Shown here in pieces: positions 46,737 through 57,504 of a stretch of DNA of 64,000 nt (positions are counted from its first letter, which is position 1; the number at the start of each line of letters is the position of its first letter). This DNA is from Perognathus longimembris pacificus (Eukaryota > Chordata > Mammalia > Rodentia > Heteromyidae): assembly GCF_023159225.1 (NCBI RefSeq), contig NC_063162.1:100239594-100303593 (forward strand), read 5' to 3'. The notes beneath the pieces were generated by a model, which saw nothing but the letters and a program-made list of their open reading frames with translations, was not told the DNA's origin and did not search any database. The translations under genes and the position numbers were made by a program.

Positions 46737-48149
46737 CTATTGTCCCGAACAGTCAGTGTACGTAGTAACCATATTTCCTCTTCTTTGAGTGACAGTTCTG
46801 CAGTGCTTGCTAGATCCATGGAATCGATTTTCAGTTTGTACTGTGTGCTGATTGGTGTTGTCAAAACCACTAAAAGAAAACATTTTTTCCATGTCTTCAA
46901 ACATGTCATCAAACAATCCACCTCCAAAAGAAAACTCCTGGAAATGGTGCCTTTGTCTACTGGAACCATCCTGGCGTGTCTGGAAGTGATTTTCAAAATG
47001 TTTCTTAGACCGAGTATTTTGGTTTTGACCAAAAAAATTGAAGTCTTTAAATAAGTCATCAAAATTGAAGTTAAATGACTGCTCAAAAGGACTTCCACCT
47101 CTTTGTCCTTTACCATTAGTAAAAGCACTGTGTCCAAGCGTATCATACTCTTTTCGCCTACTAGCATCTGAGAGAGTTTCATATGCTGAAAGAGATAAAA
47201 AAACATTTCAGTAATTCAAGGAAAAACATTCAAACTTACATGTATTTAAACCTGTCCAAATACATAATTTCAACTCACAAGTTAAAAGCACAACACTACA
47301 AACATAATTAAGTTAAAAATAGAAGTTATACTAGGCAAGGTCTTTGCCTTATTCACTGCTAGCTTGTCAATAGTTAGCACAGTCATACCTCTAGTATATA
47401 CCAAGTAGTTATTAAATGATACTATCACAACCATTAGAACTTTTAACATTACTGCTGAAAGCCATATTAGTATTAAAGAATTAAGTGATCAAATATGAAG
47501 TTAATAGGAATTCAGATTTTTCATTTCCTTACTAGTTGAAGTAACTCAATTTCTAACTCACTAGTCAGTTACAGCCTCCCATCATTAACTATTCAATGTT
47601 CGCAAAATGTAATTTGTTTTAGGACAGGAATGAAGCCAAAACATTTTAGAATAAGAATTTTGAGTGCTCAAATGTCTTTTCCTCAGAAACAAGTGACTTC
47701 ATAAATAAAAGAATGAAACAATACATTTTATATACTAATAAGTTATAATTTGTCTAATCCTTCACTTAGTAACAAAACAATTTGTTATAAGAAAGAATGG
47801 CAGACTCTCACCGTACTAAAGTGTAAATCCCACTCATCCTCCCATCACCATACATTTTCAAAAACAAACAGATTTCTTGGCATCATACTCTTTAATAGTT
47901 ATACCCTTGTGACCTCAGGAAAAGTCACTTACCTTCTGCAATCTCTCGGAATTTTGCTTCAGCATCAGGGCTCTTATTTTTGTCAGGGTGGTACTTCATG
48001 GCCAATTTGTGAAAGGCCTTCTTGATTTGGCGTTCTGATGCAGATTTTGGCACACCTAAGATATCATAGTAGCTTTTTGAGGCCAGAATTAATTCTGTTA
48101 TCATCAAAATACAAATTGCAAAGATGAAAACTGACTGGGTTGTAGCCAT
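46737..48149 (-). CDS. DNAJB9: DnaJ homolog subfamily B member 9 (ERdj4/MDG1)
   Basis: An ER-lumen J-domain co-chaperone. The family stimulates the ATPase of BiP (HSPA5), helps misfolded proteins into ER-associated degradation, and represses IRE1 by recruiting BiP. Two coding exons on the minus strand: 48,149-47,933 (217 nt) and 47,185-46,737 (449 nt). They are joined by a 747-bp intron with GT...AG ends (GTAAGT donor, TTTCAG acceptor), splitting the Ala codon after residue 72. The product is 221 aa; human is 223. An N-terminal hydrophobic signal segment occupies residues about 5-23. The J domain starts at about 26 with the catalytic HPD at 54-56. A Gly/Phe/Gln-rich region follows, then the conserved C-terminus with two cysteines, ending DCSGQ. 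The start is the ATG preceding the signal segment and matches the family. No damage is seen. Identification is secure from the protein sequence and from the neighbouring THAP5. Confidence 0.97.
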
Positions 48150-48159
48150 TTCTAATGCC
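48150..48159 (-). other. DNAJB9: DNAJB9 5'UTR part of exon 2 and its acceptor
   Basis: A polypyrimidine tract and TTTTTTTAG acceptor (AG complement at 48,160-48,161) precede GGCATTAGAA and the ATG. A separate non-coding first exon is therefore expected in the CpG island. I could not fix its donor site. Confidence 0.65.
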
Positions 48160-48204
48160 CTAAAAAAAGAAAGAAGAAAAATTATCTATAGAATTAATTT
48201 TAGG

Positions 48205-48345
48205 ACATTTTTCTTTTTTTATATTGTCAAAGTGAAGTACAGAGGAATTAGTTTCATATGTAAAGCAGTGAGTACATTTCTTATCCAACTTATTACCTCC
48301 TCCCTCACCGCCCCCCGCCCCTCGCCAGTTGTACAATTGTCTACA
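48205..48345 (-). mobile_element. LINE-1 3'-end fragment in DNAJB9 intron 1
   Basis: Complement of L1 3'UTR ('attgtcaaagtgaagtacag', 'acctcctccctcaccgcc'). Minus orientation is the sense direction of DNAJB9. Confidence 0.72.
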
Positions 48346-48631
48346 CCAAATGGTTTTCTTTTAAAAGAAACTCAACAAACTTCCTCGGTACAAGAAATTT
48401 AAATGCAGTATTCAAAAGGTATTTTATACACACATTCTATTGTATTTCCAGTGTTAGTATTTGTGAATTAAGATTCTATACTTTTAGTCTTTGGCTCACC
48501 TGATGAAATTAAGTACCTGAATGAGTGCTTTCCTGAGAAAATACCTACTAATTTAGACATACCATCTTGGCAGTTAACTTGTGAATTTTTTCTCTGACAT
48601 TTAGAGACATTATTCAAATATGAATCTTTCT

Positions 48632-48740
48632 TTGTTGACACAAGGTTTCCCTTAGCTGAAGTTAGCCTTGAATTCCTCTTCCTCCTATCTCAGTTTCTAG
48701 AATACTGGGTTTACAGGTCTATATCACTACACTCAGCATC
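48632..48740 (-). mobile_element. Old B1 SINE
   Basis: 'gaattcctcttcctcctatc' and 'gggtttacaggtctatatca' are a worn complement of B1. Confidence 0.55.
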
Positions 48741-48955
48741 AGAATATGAATTCCTAAGAAGAAAACTGAAATACTCCCAACTATTAGTGGTATTTTCTAC
48801 TTTTCTTTCAAACTAGGATTGCATGCTATGAAACTATTATATCTCGTAAAAATCAGTTATCAAAAAAAATTCTGTTTGGCAAGACTATTAGGAGAAAGGT
48901 GATGGCAAGGAAGGAGTTTCTCTGTTCAATTCTACTTGCTCTAAAAATTAACACG

Positions 48956-49161
48956 GGGGCTGGGGATATGGCCTAGTGGCAAGAGTGCCTGCCTCATATA
49001 CATGAGGCCCTGGGTTCGATTCCCCAGCACCACATATACAGAAAATGGCCAGAAGGGGCGCTGTGGCTCAAGTGGCAGAGTGCTAGCCTTGAGCAAGAAG
49101 AAGCCAGGGACAGGGCTCAGGCCCTGAGTCCAGTCCCCAGGACTGGCCAAAAAAAAAAAAC
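48956..49161 (+). mobile_element. IDL-Geo SINE (young) in DNAJB9 intron 1
   Basis: Near-consensus, antisense to DNAJB9. Perfect 15-bp duplication CTAAAAATTAACACG (48,941-48,955 and 49,162-49,176). Confidence 0.95.
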
Positions 49162-49283
49162 CTAAAAATTAACACGATTTGGAAGTTATACAAACCCTGT
49201 AACAGTAAGATTCCTTTACTTTAAAAAAAGCTGTATGGATAAACAAGTTCTAAAAAAAAATACAATAGAATTTAAGATTTCTC

Positions 49284-49638
49284 ATAAGCCATGTGAAACC
49301 GTAGCTTCTTTTGTTGATGATCCTCTTGTATCCCCTTCCTGTGAATGTACCCCTGCTATCACTGTATCTCATCTGAGTACCCTGGATACTGTATATACTG
49401 CTATTAGAACTAGGGAAGTGAAAGGAATATCAAAATCGAGAGACAAAGGATAAAAAGACAAACGACTCCAAAAGCAATACTTGCAAAACCATTTGGTATA
49501 AACTAACTGAACAACTCATGGGGGGAGAGGGAAAGGTGGAGGAGGTAACAAAAAGTACAAGAAATGTACCCATACATACGCCTAACATACGTAACTGTAA
49601 CCCCTCTGTACATCACTTTGACAATAAATATTTTCAAA
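49284..49638 (+). mobile_element. LINE-1 3'UTR insertion with target duplication
   Basis: Only the 3'UTR, from 'ataagccatgtgaaaccgta' to 'acaataaata'. Perfect 15-bp duplication AATTTAAGATTTCTC (49,269-49,283 and 49,639-49,653). Confidence 0.92.
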
Positions 49639-49653
49639 AATTTAAGATTTCTC

Positions 49654-50169
49654 TTTAGATTCGTATTCTCAAAACTTCTCAGTAGTTACACAACTTCTCT
49701 TACCCTGAAAATGCTCTAGTAAGTTTTGAAATAGGACTTTGGATAACACATATCTTCTGATTTGATACTCATAATGCAATACCCCGTATTTTTTGAATAC
49801 TATTCCACAGGAGAGCTTACTAACCCTTGATGACATAACAAGGCTGATGAAAAAGCACTATGGTTCGTGGAAACTGCCTGCCTTACTCTCCTGTGGCCTT
49901 TTCTGAGCATTACTAATTAGCAGGTGGATTAAGTTTTTTTCCAGAGTTACTCATAGTCACGAGTACAACCTCCGGTCAAAGGAGGATCAAGGATCAAATA
50001 CAACCTCCAACTTGTCCTATGGCTGCCCCATTGCCCGCAGGCAGCTCCCTAACTCAAAGGGCGGGTCTAAACCCACAGGCACCTCACTGGTTTTCATAAA
50101 CGGATTCAAGCTAACCGAACATGTGTTATTTTTAGTGAGTTAACTTTCCCATTGAACAGACTTCTCATT
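49654..50169. other. Unique sequence upstream of the CpG island
   Basis: No repeat or coding exon recognised. It lies within the presumed first intron of DNAJB9. Confidence 0.45.
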
Positions 50170-51180
50170 TCAAAAAGGGAAAAAGGAAAGAAGCTTCTCG
50201 ATCCCCCTTCCCGGGGGGGGCCTGGGTGGGCCTTCCTCCCTAGCGCCAGTAGTCCTCTGAGCTGGACCACCTAGGCCTCTGTGTGTTCCCGATCCCCGGC
50301 GGTTGGGGTCCCTGAGGCCCGAGACCCAGTCCTCAGACAAGCTGACAGTTGAGGAAGCCAGCGACACAGCCCAACGCACAAAACGCACTAAGGTGGTCCG
50401 GCCATCTCCCCACAGTCCCTTCGTCCCAACCTCGCCGCCTAAAGCCACTGGAGAGGTCGCGGCCGAGGCCGGGTGCGCCCCCAGAAACCAGCCACCACCG
50501 CGGGGACGCTGCGAACCCTACTCGGCGGCCGGACGGTCCGCGCCACCCCGGCTTCGCTCCTCCCCCCGACCGCCGCTCCCGCCGACCCGAGGCCCTGGAG
50601 AAGCACACGCGCGGCTCCTCCGTTCAGGTGTAGAGCTCGACCACCCACCCCGGCCTCCGCGGCCTCTCGGAGCCGACGCACGCCTCACGGTCACTGGCAC
50701 ACTGACTTCTCGCGCCCGGAGCCGAAGATGCCTCCGCGTCCCCTCTCAGCCCGCTCCCTACTGGCGGGCGTCCCAGGCTGGCGCCTCCACCTCAGGAGAA
50801 GACCTACACGAAACGCTTCCCCATTGGTTCCCGCCTCACCACCTGACTCCGGCGCCCTACGCGCACGTGGAAAACTGTTGTTGCCGCTCGGTCCTCGCGT
50901 CACTTCCTGCCACACCCCCGAAAGGGGCGGCTCCTATACCCACCGCGGCGGAAGTGAATGGAAGGTTCCGACGCCGGCGCATTGGCGCGGGCAGTCTGGA
51001 CTCGCAGACCCGCCTAAGCGCCCTGGCCTGGTCTGCGCCCTTTGCCAACGGGGGTCACCCCAGGCCCTTACCCTAGTGATGCCCCGCTATTGCGCTGCGA
51101 TATGCTGTAAGAATCGCAGGGGACGGAACAATAAAGACCGGAAGTTGAGCTTTTACCCGTAAGTCAGCTTGTAGACCTAT
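50170..51180. promoter_or_regulatory. CpG island / bidirectional promoter of DNAJB9 and THAP5
   Basis: A sharp rise in G+C and CpG density between AT-rich flanks, ending just after THAP5 exon 1. DNAJB9 is transcribed leftward and THAP5 rightward from it. Inverted CCAAT boxes (ATTGG at 50,823 and 50,981) and a CACGTGG (50,864-50,870) are visible; there is no TATA box. Long open frames across the island on both strands (for example 50,303-51,076 and 50,473-51,162) reflect the lack of stop codons in GC-rich DNA. Confidence 0.85.
50866..50884 (-). promoter_or_regulatory. Degenerate ERSE-like element (candidate)
   Basis: On the minus strand (DNAJB9 sense) this reads GCAAC-N9-CCACG. The ER stress response element consensus is CCAAT-N9-CCACG: the ATF6/XBP1 half is exact and the NF-Y half matches 3 of 5. 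The CCACG is also part of CACGTGG, an E-box and a UPRE-like core. DNAJB9 is a known unfolded-protein-response target, which makes the site worth noting, but function is inferred. Confidence 0.35.
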
Positions 51181-53201
51181 GCGTCAGCTTCACCATTTTA
51201 AGCCCTGGTCCTGTGGTCTTTGGAGCCAGGGCCCAGGTATCTCTTACCTGTTCTCTAAGTGAGGCCTCAACTCCCTAGACCTAGGGGTCTCCGCGCGGGA
51301 GCAGGACGCGAAGGACAGAATTTAGTGTGATTGTGAGCACGCCAGTTTTAAGTGTTAAAACAAGAAAGTTTGTACAGCGCTCAGCGGTCGTGGTTCCTGG
51401 AGCCTTTATTGAACCTCGCATAACCTTTAATTGAACTCCACTAACCACGCTTTAAGGTGCATCTTACCTGATAAGTGAGGAGGTGCAAAGCTGCACAGTT
51501 TTTACAAGTTAATTCCATCCCCTCCCCCCAATAAAACAAACAAAAAAATAGATTAGTAACCTTGAAAAGTCTGAGTCATACCCAGAATTTTAACATGTTA
51601 ACTGCCCGGAGGTGTATATACTCCTGATTAGTAAAGAGAATAGAACAAGTAAACTTCTTCTGGGTGGCTAAAACTACGAAATACTTACGTCAAACCGTAT
51701 GAATACTGATTTGTATTCAGAAAGATAGGGAAGCGATGTTGTGTAATTTGGGATCTGTGGTTCCAAATGCAGGTTCCATTACTTTGTAACGGAATGACCA
51801 GCAAATTAAACTCTCAGTGCTTCATATCTTAAATTTGTAAAGCAGAAATAATAGAACTTTTGTTAAGAACAAGCATAGTATATATATATGAAAATTAGCT
51901 TAAATATTTCATTTCCCTTTTTCGTTGTTTTGGTCATGGGGCTTGAACTTGGCCGGGCACTCTCCCTGAGCTTTATTCCTTCAAGACTAGCGTTCTACCA
52001 CTTTAAGCCACAGCACCACTGCCAGTATTCTGGTGGTTAATTGGTGATAAGAGGTTCACAGATTTTCCTGCCTGGGCTGGTTTAGAATTGCCTCAGCCTC
52101 CGGAGTAGTAAGATTACAGGAGTGAGCCACAGGCTACCCCCACCTCCACCCCCGCCTCTTTTTTTTTTTTTTTTTTTTGATCCTAGACCTGGATTTAAAT
52201 CTGTCACCTGACCCTTTTGCTCATTGGCTTGCACTGTACCAACTGAGCCATGCCTCCAGCCCCTCCCCCATTTCCTTTTTATAACATTTAATAAAAATCG
52301 TTTCAACTAGAGCTAACCTAGTTATCTTTTTTTTTCTCATTATTTAGTAAATCTCCTTTGAGTGTAATCATGAAGTTGTTATTTACTAGTGGTTGGATGC
52401 TTCCCCTTATCTCAAGTAATGGGGAAAAGACGACGGATAAACCCTAGTAATTCCCTAGAAATTCGTGTAATTTTTCCATGATCAGCTTCCTTGAATCCAT
52501 TTTGCAAGATGTAGACATATTTTAGGAGAAATAAACCTAAGCCCTGGTCCATTGGAAGGCAAATACTAGGATATTAATGGTTCTAGCTTTGAGAAGGTTT
52601 GTAGCAAAATATCATTTCTCTATTTGGCCTTGGATTTGGGGAGAAATAATCCAGAACCCCCACTCCAAAATTGAAGTTTTGTGGACCACAATGGTATTGT
52701 TTTTAAGGAGAAAAAATGTCAGGCTGGGGATATGGCCTAGAGGCAAGAGTGCTTGTCTCGGATACATGAAGCCCTGGATTTGATTCCCCAGCACCAGGTA
52801 TATAGAAAACGGCTAGAAGTGACACTCTGGCAAGAAGCCAGGGTCAGTGCTCAGGCCCTGAGTTCAAGGCCCCAGGACTGGCAAAAAAAAAAAAAAACAC
52901 AAAGGAGGAAAAATGTCCAATGAATTATAAATTTTTTTCCTCAAAATGTAAATTTAAAATGAGATTATTTAATGGGTTTTTAATGCATGTGTAATTCACA
53001 AAATAAAAATTGATTTTATTCTCTTAATCTTGAAGAATCAAATTTGCTCGTATTAACATTATACTAAGGCATACCATAAATTTATAGCCTAAAATGTTCA
53101 GTTTATGCTATGGGCTCATACCTGTAATCCCAGACATTGAGAAGCTGAGGCAGGAGGAGAGTAAGATTAAGACCAGCCTGGACTACAAAGCAAGATCCAT
53201 C

Positions 53202-53232
<31 letters not shown>

Positions 53233-56200
53233 TATGTATGTATATATATATATCTTATTCTGTTGCTATCTTATGTACTTGAGGGAATTGCATACAACAG
53301 TGAAACAATCACACAAAAAAAATAGAATAAAGACTATAAACAACTAACATGGTTTAGGAGACACTCCAGGAGATTTCTTATTGGTTGAGGAAAGCAGGGA
53401 AGTTCAGTTACCAATAAAAATATGCACAAAGAAGGTGCAGCTAAGAGGTAAAATACAAATACAAGGCTCTAGCTTGATGAGGATGGAGGAGATATATATT
53501 CACAAAGTATACTTTTCAAGGGTTTGGTAACTTAAGGTGTTAGTGTTAAAAATTATGTCCTAAAATGTACATGGATTCTTTTCCCCTAGAATCTTATAAA
53601 CTTGTCTAAATTTGGAGACTTTTCTATAAAGCATAAGATGTACAATGCACAAATCCAATTGGGATGGGAAAGAATATATAATATCTATACCACATTACTA
53701 TGAAAACAGGAAATTATATAGTATATGTTTTTTATTAGAATATCACTAGATTAAATATCATTTACTTAATATGAGTCTAGTCTTGATGTTTTCCTCTTGT
53801 TTTTTAGACCCTCCCAACTCATAATTCTTCTGCCTCAACCTAACTAGTTGGCAGGATTATAGGTTTGTGGTGCCAAACCTTTCGAGTCTGACCTCTTTAA
53901 TGTAGTGCTTTTTTTTTTTTTTTGCATTGGAGTTCATATTTTAGAACTTAAAATTTAGAGATCCTAGTCTGTTACAGAAGTCTAGAAGCAAACTAAATTA
54001 CATACAGGTGAAGCAAATGCTAGTAAATATATGTATACATAAATATATTAATAGTTTTATTCAGCTGATTTGTGTGAATTAGCATCTACTTATTTTAAGA
54101 ATACTAATATAAATTGAGGCAACAATATGGAGAATTTGAAACCACCCTGGGCTATATATGAAACCCAATTGGATGGAAACTTATAGGGAATTTATAACAG
54201 TGTTCTAGTTTTAAGCAAATTACATAACAAAAGTGGATTCTTTGAAGTAATGTATTTTCCTTAAAGGAACTGTGAATTATGTGTTCCAATCTATCAGAAC
54301 AAAGCTTTGGCTGCATAGTCATTATCATAAAGATGCTCTCATTTGATTTGTTTGGGTTTTTTTTTTTTTTTTTTTTTGCCAGTCCTGCGGCTTGAACTCA
54401 GGGCCTGAGCATTGTCTCTGGCTTCTTTTTGCTCAAGGTTAGCACTCTGCCACTTGAGCCACAGCGCCACTTCCGGCTTTTTCCATATATGTGGTGCTGA
54501 GGAATCAAACCCAGGGCTTCGAAGTATATGAGGCGAGCACTTTACCACTAGGCCATATTTCCAGCCCCAGATGCTCTCATTTGATAGACATCATGGACTT
54601 GCTTTTGGAGCATGGGGCAAATAGGTTATATGGATATATTGTAAGACAAAGTTTTTGTTGTTTTTCTTTTTCTAATTTCAGATTTCCTCTTCATGACAAA
54701 GAAAGACTTGAAAAATGGTTAAAGAATATGAAACGAGATTCTTGGGTTCCCAGTAAATACCAGTTCCTGTGTAGTGACCATTTTACTCCTGACTCTCTTG
54801 ACATCAGATGGGGTATCCGTTATTTAAAACAAACTGCAATTCCAACAATATTTTCTTTGCCTGAAGACTATCAGGTATTGGAATAGTGGAGAGGCGGGTA
54901 ATGCGGAACCGGGTGGCATATCCACATTGACAGGTGATTAGATAGTAAGAGATACAGATTACTGTTAGGAAGACAAATACTTGAGAATATTTTGTTCTAA
55001 AAATAATACTACATTTTTGAAAATTTTAAAGTAAATTAATGGGTAAGCTTTTCTTATTGGTCATTTAAATAAGCTGAAATTACTCTATCATATGTCAACT
55101 GGAGGGTTTTGTTTCTATTTTGTTGGTTGTGGGGCTTCAGCTCCGAGCTAAGGTGCTATCTCTGAGCTTTTCTGCACAGTGCTGGCATACTACCACTTGA
55201 GCCACTGCTCTACTGGTGGCTTTTTGTGGTTAATTGGAGATAAGAGTCCAATGAACTTTCTTGTCTGCTAGCTTTGAACCACAGTCCTCAGGTCTCAGCC
55301 TCCTGAGCAGCTAGGATTATAGGCATGAGCCACCAGTGCCCAGCTTCAACTGGATTTTTTTAAAAATACTTTAAGGTATATTTAAGTTGTTAATGTACTT
55401 AGAACAGTGTAAATAAGTTTGCCAGACCAATATATTGCTCAAACTTAGTACTGGTAAGAGAGTAAGTCTACAAGTGTATCCTTTTTAGAATTTGAAATAT
55501 TGTTTTCTAGGGAAAAGAATCTTGTAAAAAAGAATCTCAGAAGAAAAAAATTGGTGATGAGAAAGAAATGTGTCTAAAAGCCAAGCCCGAAGAGTCATTT
55601 GCATCAAATGAAGCAAAGAAAAATACAGTTAAAATAGATATGCTCCGTGAACACACAGATGTACTTGATTTGCCTGCCACATTGAAGCCACCAGCTCCTA
55701 AAATAGGAAATATGCAAACTAACATATTAACTCTTAATCTGATTAAACAAGATACTGAAAAAACAAATTCTGTCTTGGAAACATCCATTAACCAAGACTT
55801 AGGTGTAAGTGATTTTCACACATCTTATGAGAATCTAAATTCTACAACTATTACTTTAACAACTTCAAATTCAGAAGGTACTCACCAGTCTTTGGAAACC
55901 CAAGAAGTACTTGAAATAACTACCAGTCATCTTGTTAGTCCTAATTCCATTGAAATTAAGGCAGTACAGGAAAACCAATTCTTAATCAGTACAGTTGAAG
56001 AATTAAGCACAAATAAAGAATCTATTCTTGCCATTTTTGTACCCACAGAAAATTTTAAACCTGCAGCTAATTCTTCTATCTTAGCCCAAAATGAAACCAT
56101 AGGAATGGAAGACATAGACATTGAAGACTCCTTATATAAAGATATCGACCATAGTGTAAACATTTTACAGACTGAACACTCTTACTGCAGACAAGACATA

Positions 56201-56401
56201 AATAAGGAACATCTTTGGCAAAAAGTCTCTAAGCTGAATTCAAAGATAACTCTTCTTGAGTTACAAGAGCAACACACTCTAGGAAGATTGAAGTCTTTGG
56301 AAGCTCTTATAAGCCAGCTAAAACAAGAAAACTGGCTATCTGAAGAAAATATCAAGATTATAGAAAATCACTTCACAACATATGAAGTCACTATGATATA
56401 G
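51079..56401 (+). CDS. THAP5: THAP domain-containing protein 5
   Basis: A nuclear, zinc-dependent DNA-binding protein. The human protein has been linked to cell-cycle arrest and apoptosis as a substrate of the protease HTRA2. Three coding exons: 51,079-51,158, 54,682-54,874 and 55,511-56,401. They have GTAAGT, GTATTG and AG boundaries, are phase-consistent, and give 387 aa (human about 395). The THAP C2CH finger uses Cys5, Cys10, Cys57 and His60, with Trp39, Pro81 (AIPTIF) and Phe84 also conserved. The middle is Ser/Thr/Asn-rich and probably disordered. EHSY near the C-terminus fits the HCF-1 binding motif [D/E]HxY and is followed by a Leu-rich coiled coil (LLELQEQHTLGRLKSLEALI). The start ATG opens the invariant MPRYCAAIC. 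Introns hold B1-Geo and IDL-Geo SINEs. No inactivating change is seen. Confidence 0.96.
51918..52133 (-). mobile_element. B1-Geo dimeric SINE in THAP5 intron 1
   Basis: 'ggtcatggggcttgaacttg' to 'gattacaggagtgagccaca', antisense to THAP5. Confidence 0.78.
52157..52265 (-). mobile_element. Old tRNA-like SINE in THAP5 intron 1
   Basis: On the minus strand: 'ggctggaggcatggctcagt' with an A box, 'gatttaaatccaggt' as B-box remnant, and a poly-A tail (T18 here). It has the Geo-like 'gagcaaaaggg' middle but a distinct start. Confidence 0.55.
52721..52903 (+). mobile_element. IDL-Geo SINE in THAP5 intron 1
   Basis: Dimer with a deletion inside the Geo half. GGAGAAAAAATGTC (52,707-52,720) is repeated with one mismatch at 52,904-52,917. 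Confidence 0.88.
53093..53205 (+). mobile_element. B1 SINE in THAP5 intron 1
   Basis: 'gctcatacctgtaatcccag' and 'gaccagcctggactacaaag' are near-canonical B1, without a Geo half. Confidence 0.78.
53213..53252 (+). repeat. (TA)n microsatellite
   Basis: Grown from the B1 tail; TATATATA with one TATG interruption region. Confidence 0.88.
53253..53789. other. THAP5 intron 1, unassigned sequence
   Basis: No exon or repeat recognised. Confidence 0.4.
53790..53885 (-). mobile_element. Old B1 SINE
   Basis: 'attcttctgcctcaacctaa' and 'gcaggattataggtttgtgg', worn B1 complement. Confidence 0.5.
53886..54330. other. THAP5 intron 1, unassigned AT-rich sequence
   Basis: No feature seen. Confidence 0.4.
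54348..54568 (-). mobile_element. IDL-Geo SINE, antisense, just upstream of THAP5 exon 2
   Basis: Perfect 17-bp duplication AGATGCTCTCATTTGAT (54,331-54,347 and 54,569-54,585). On the THAP5 sense strand its tail is a T19 tract followed by GCCAG, a strong-looking 3' splice site shape. It ends 113 bp before the exon 2 acceptor. Confidence 0.94.
55110..55345 (-). mobile_element. B1-Geo dimeric SINE in THAP5 intron 2
   Basis: 'gttggttgtggggcttcagc' to 'catgagccaccagtgcccag'. Confidence 0.78.
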
Positions 56402-56632
56402 AGTAAAAAAATTTTAAGTCTATAGAAGCTTTTTCTAACTAAACCAAATTCTACATAAAGTGAGCTTTCTCCTACAGATAGTTTTTATCTTAAGGAAGCT
56501 ATGAAAGTTGTTATGAACTGCATTCTAGTTTCTGTAATGCCTACAGAAGAAAACTGGAGAGTTGTAGGGCTGACTTGATACTTTTCCAAATTATAGTATA
56601 ATCATAGTGAATAAATACCATAAGGGATAGTC
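56402..56632 (+). other. THAP5: THAP5 3'UTR (proximal)
   Basis: Follows the TAG stop. The first poly-A signal AATAAA is at 56,610-56,615, suggesting a short isoform ending near 56,630. A longer 3'UTR into the AT-rich DNA beyond is possible. Confidence 0.6.
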
Positions 56633-57492
56633 ATAAAATGAGAAAGGAAAGATATGATCAAAAAAGCCCCAAATAGATCAATCCCAGTTCTACCATTAGC
56701 ATATGACTTAGGCAAGCTACTGTTAAGATTGCACCTCCAAGGACTGGTAATGGAGACCAGTGGTACAGTTTTTGCTTAGCTTTGTGCAGGAAGTGGTTGA
56801 TAGATATTAAGCTTCATCCCCTAATTGTATTTTGTAAATAAGGGTAATTAGTAGACCGCTAATAGACGTGAGTCTGTTTCTGTATAGTTCCTTCTCTTCC
56901 TTTATTAAAACATTTTCTACAAGAATATACAGAAGATGGATAGAATTTGATATTAACTGTTGGAATATCCTCAATATGCTTTATTATTTAACCATTTTTC
57001 TGGTTACATATCTATAATATAAAGAAAAATACTACTATAATTTTATTGCAGTTGAACTCAGCTCTGAGAAGAGTACTTTTAACTTTTGAGAAAATAGATA
57101 TTTCAATACTTTATATATAAATGGCCATTAGAATATAGTCATTTAAATTTTTCAGCATCCTGTACTTATAAAGTAATATTTGTACCAATTTTAAATTATG
57201 TATGTCTATTTTAGAAATCATAATTTGTGTATATTTCATAATTGGTATGCTTTTTAAAATGTGTGCCTGTCATTTTTTAAATCCAAAATAGGAGTGGTTA
57301 TACTTAATATTATACATTCCCTCTTCTGCATATTTTACAAAAATTTATAAGGAAGAAATTATAAGTAAGCAATGTTGACCTTAGGAAGAAGTTGTTCTCT
57401 TAGGGAAGATGTAGTGTTATAAATATACTATTTATATCCATACTGAATTTAAGAAAAATAACTGTAAAAGCAAACTGTAGAAATAGAATAGA
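56633..57492. other. Unassigned AT-rich sequence, possible distal THAP5 3'UTR
   Basis: No repeat and no coding exon recognised. Confidence 0.35.
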
Positions 57493-57504
57493 AGAATAGA
57501 AATT

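Noticed and set aside
46704..47054. 116-codon plus-strand frame opposite DNAJB9 exon 3.
   Set aside because: Antisense shadow of a secure coding exon; no own domain.
50303..51162. Long overlapping open frames (up to 257 codons) across the CpG island on both strands.
   Set aside because: Pro/Arg/Ala-rich translations with no domain, present in several frames at once, as expected where stop codons are rare in GC-rich promoter DNA.
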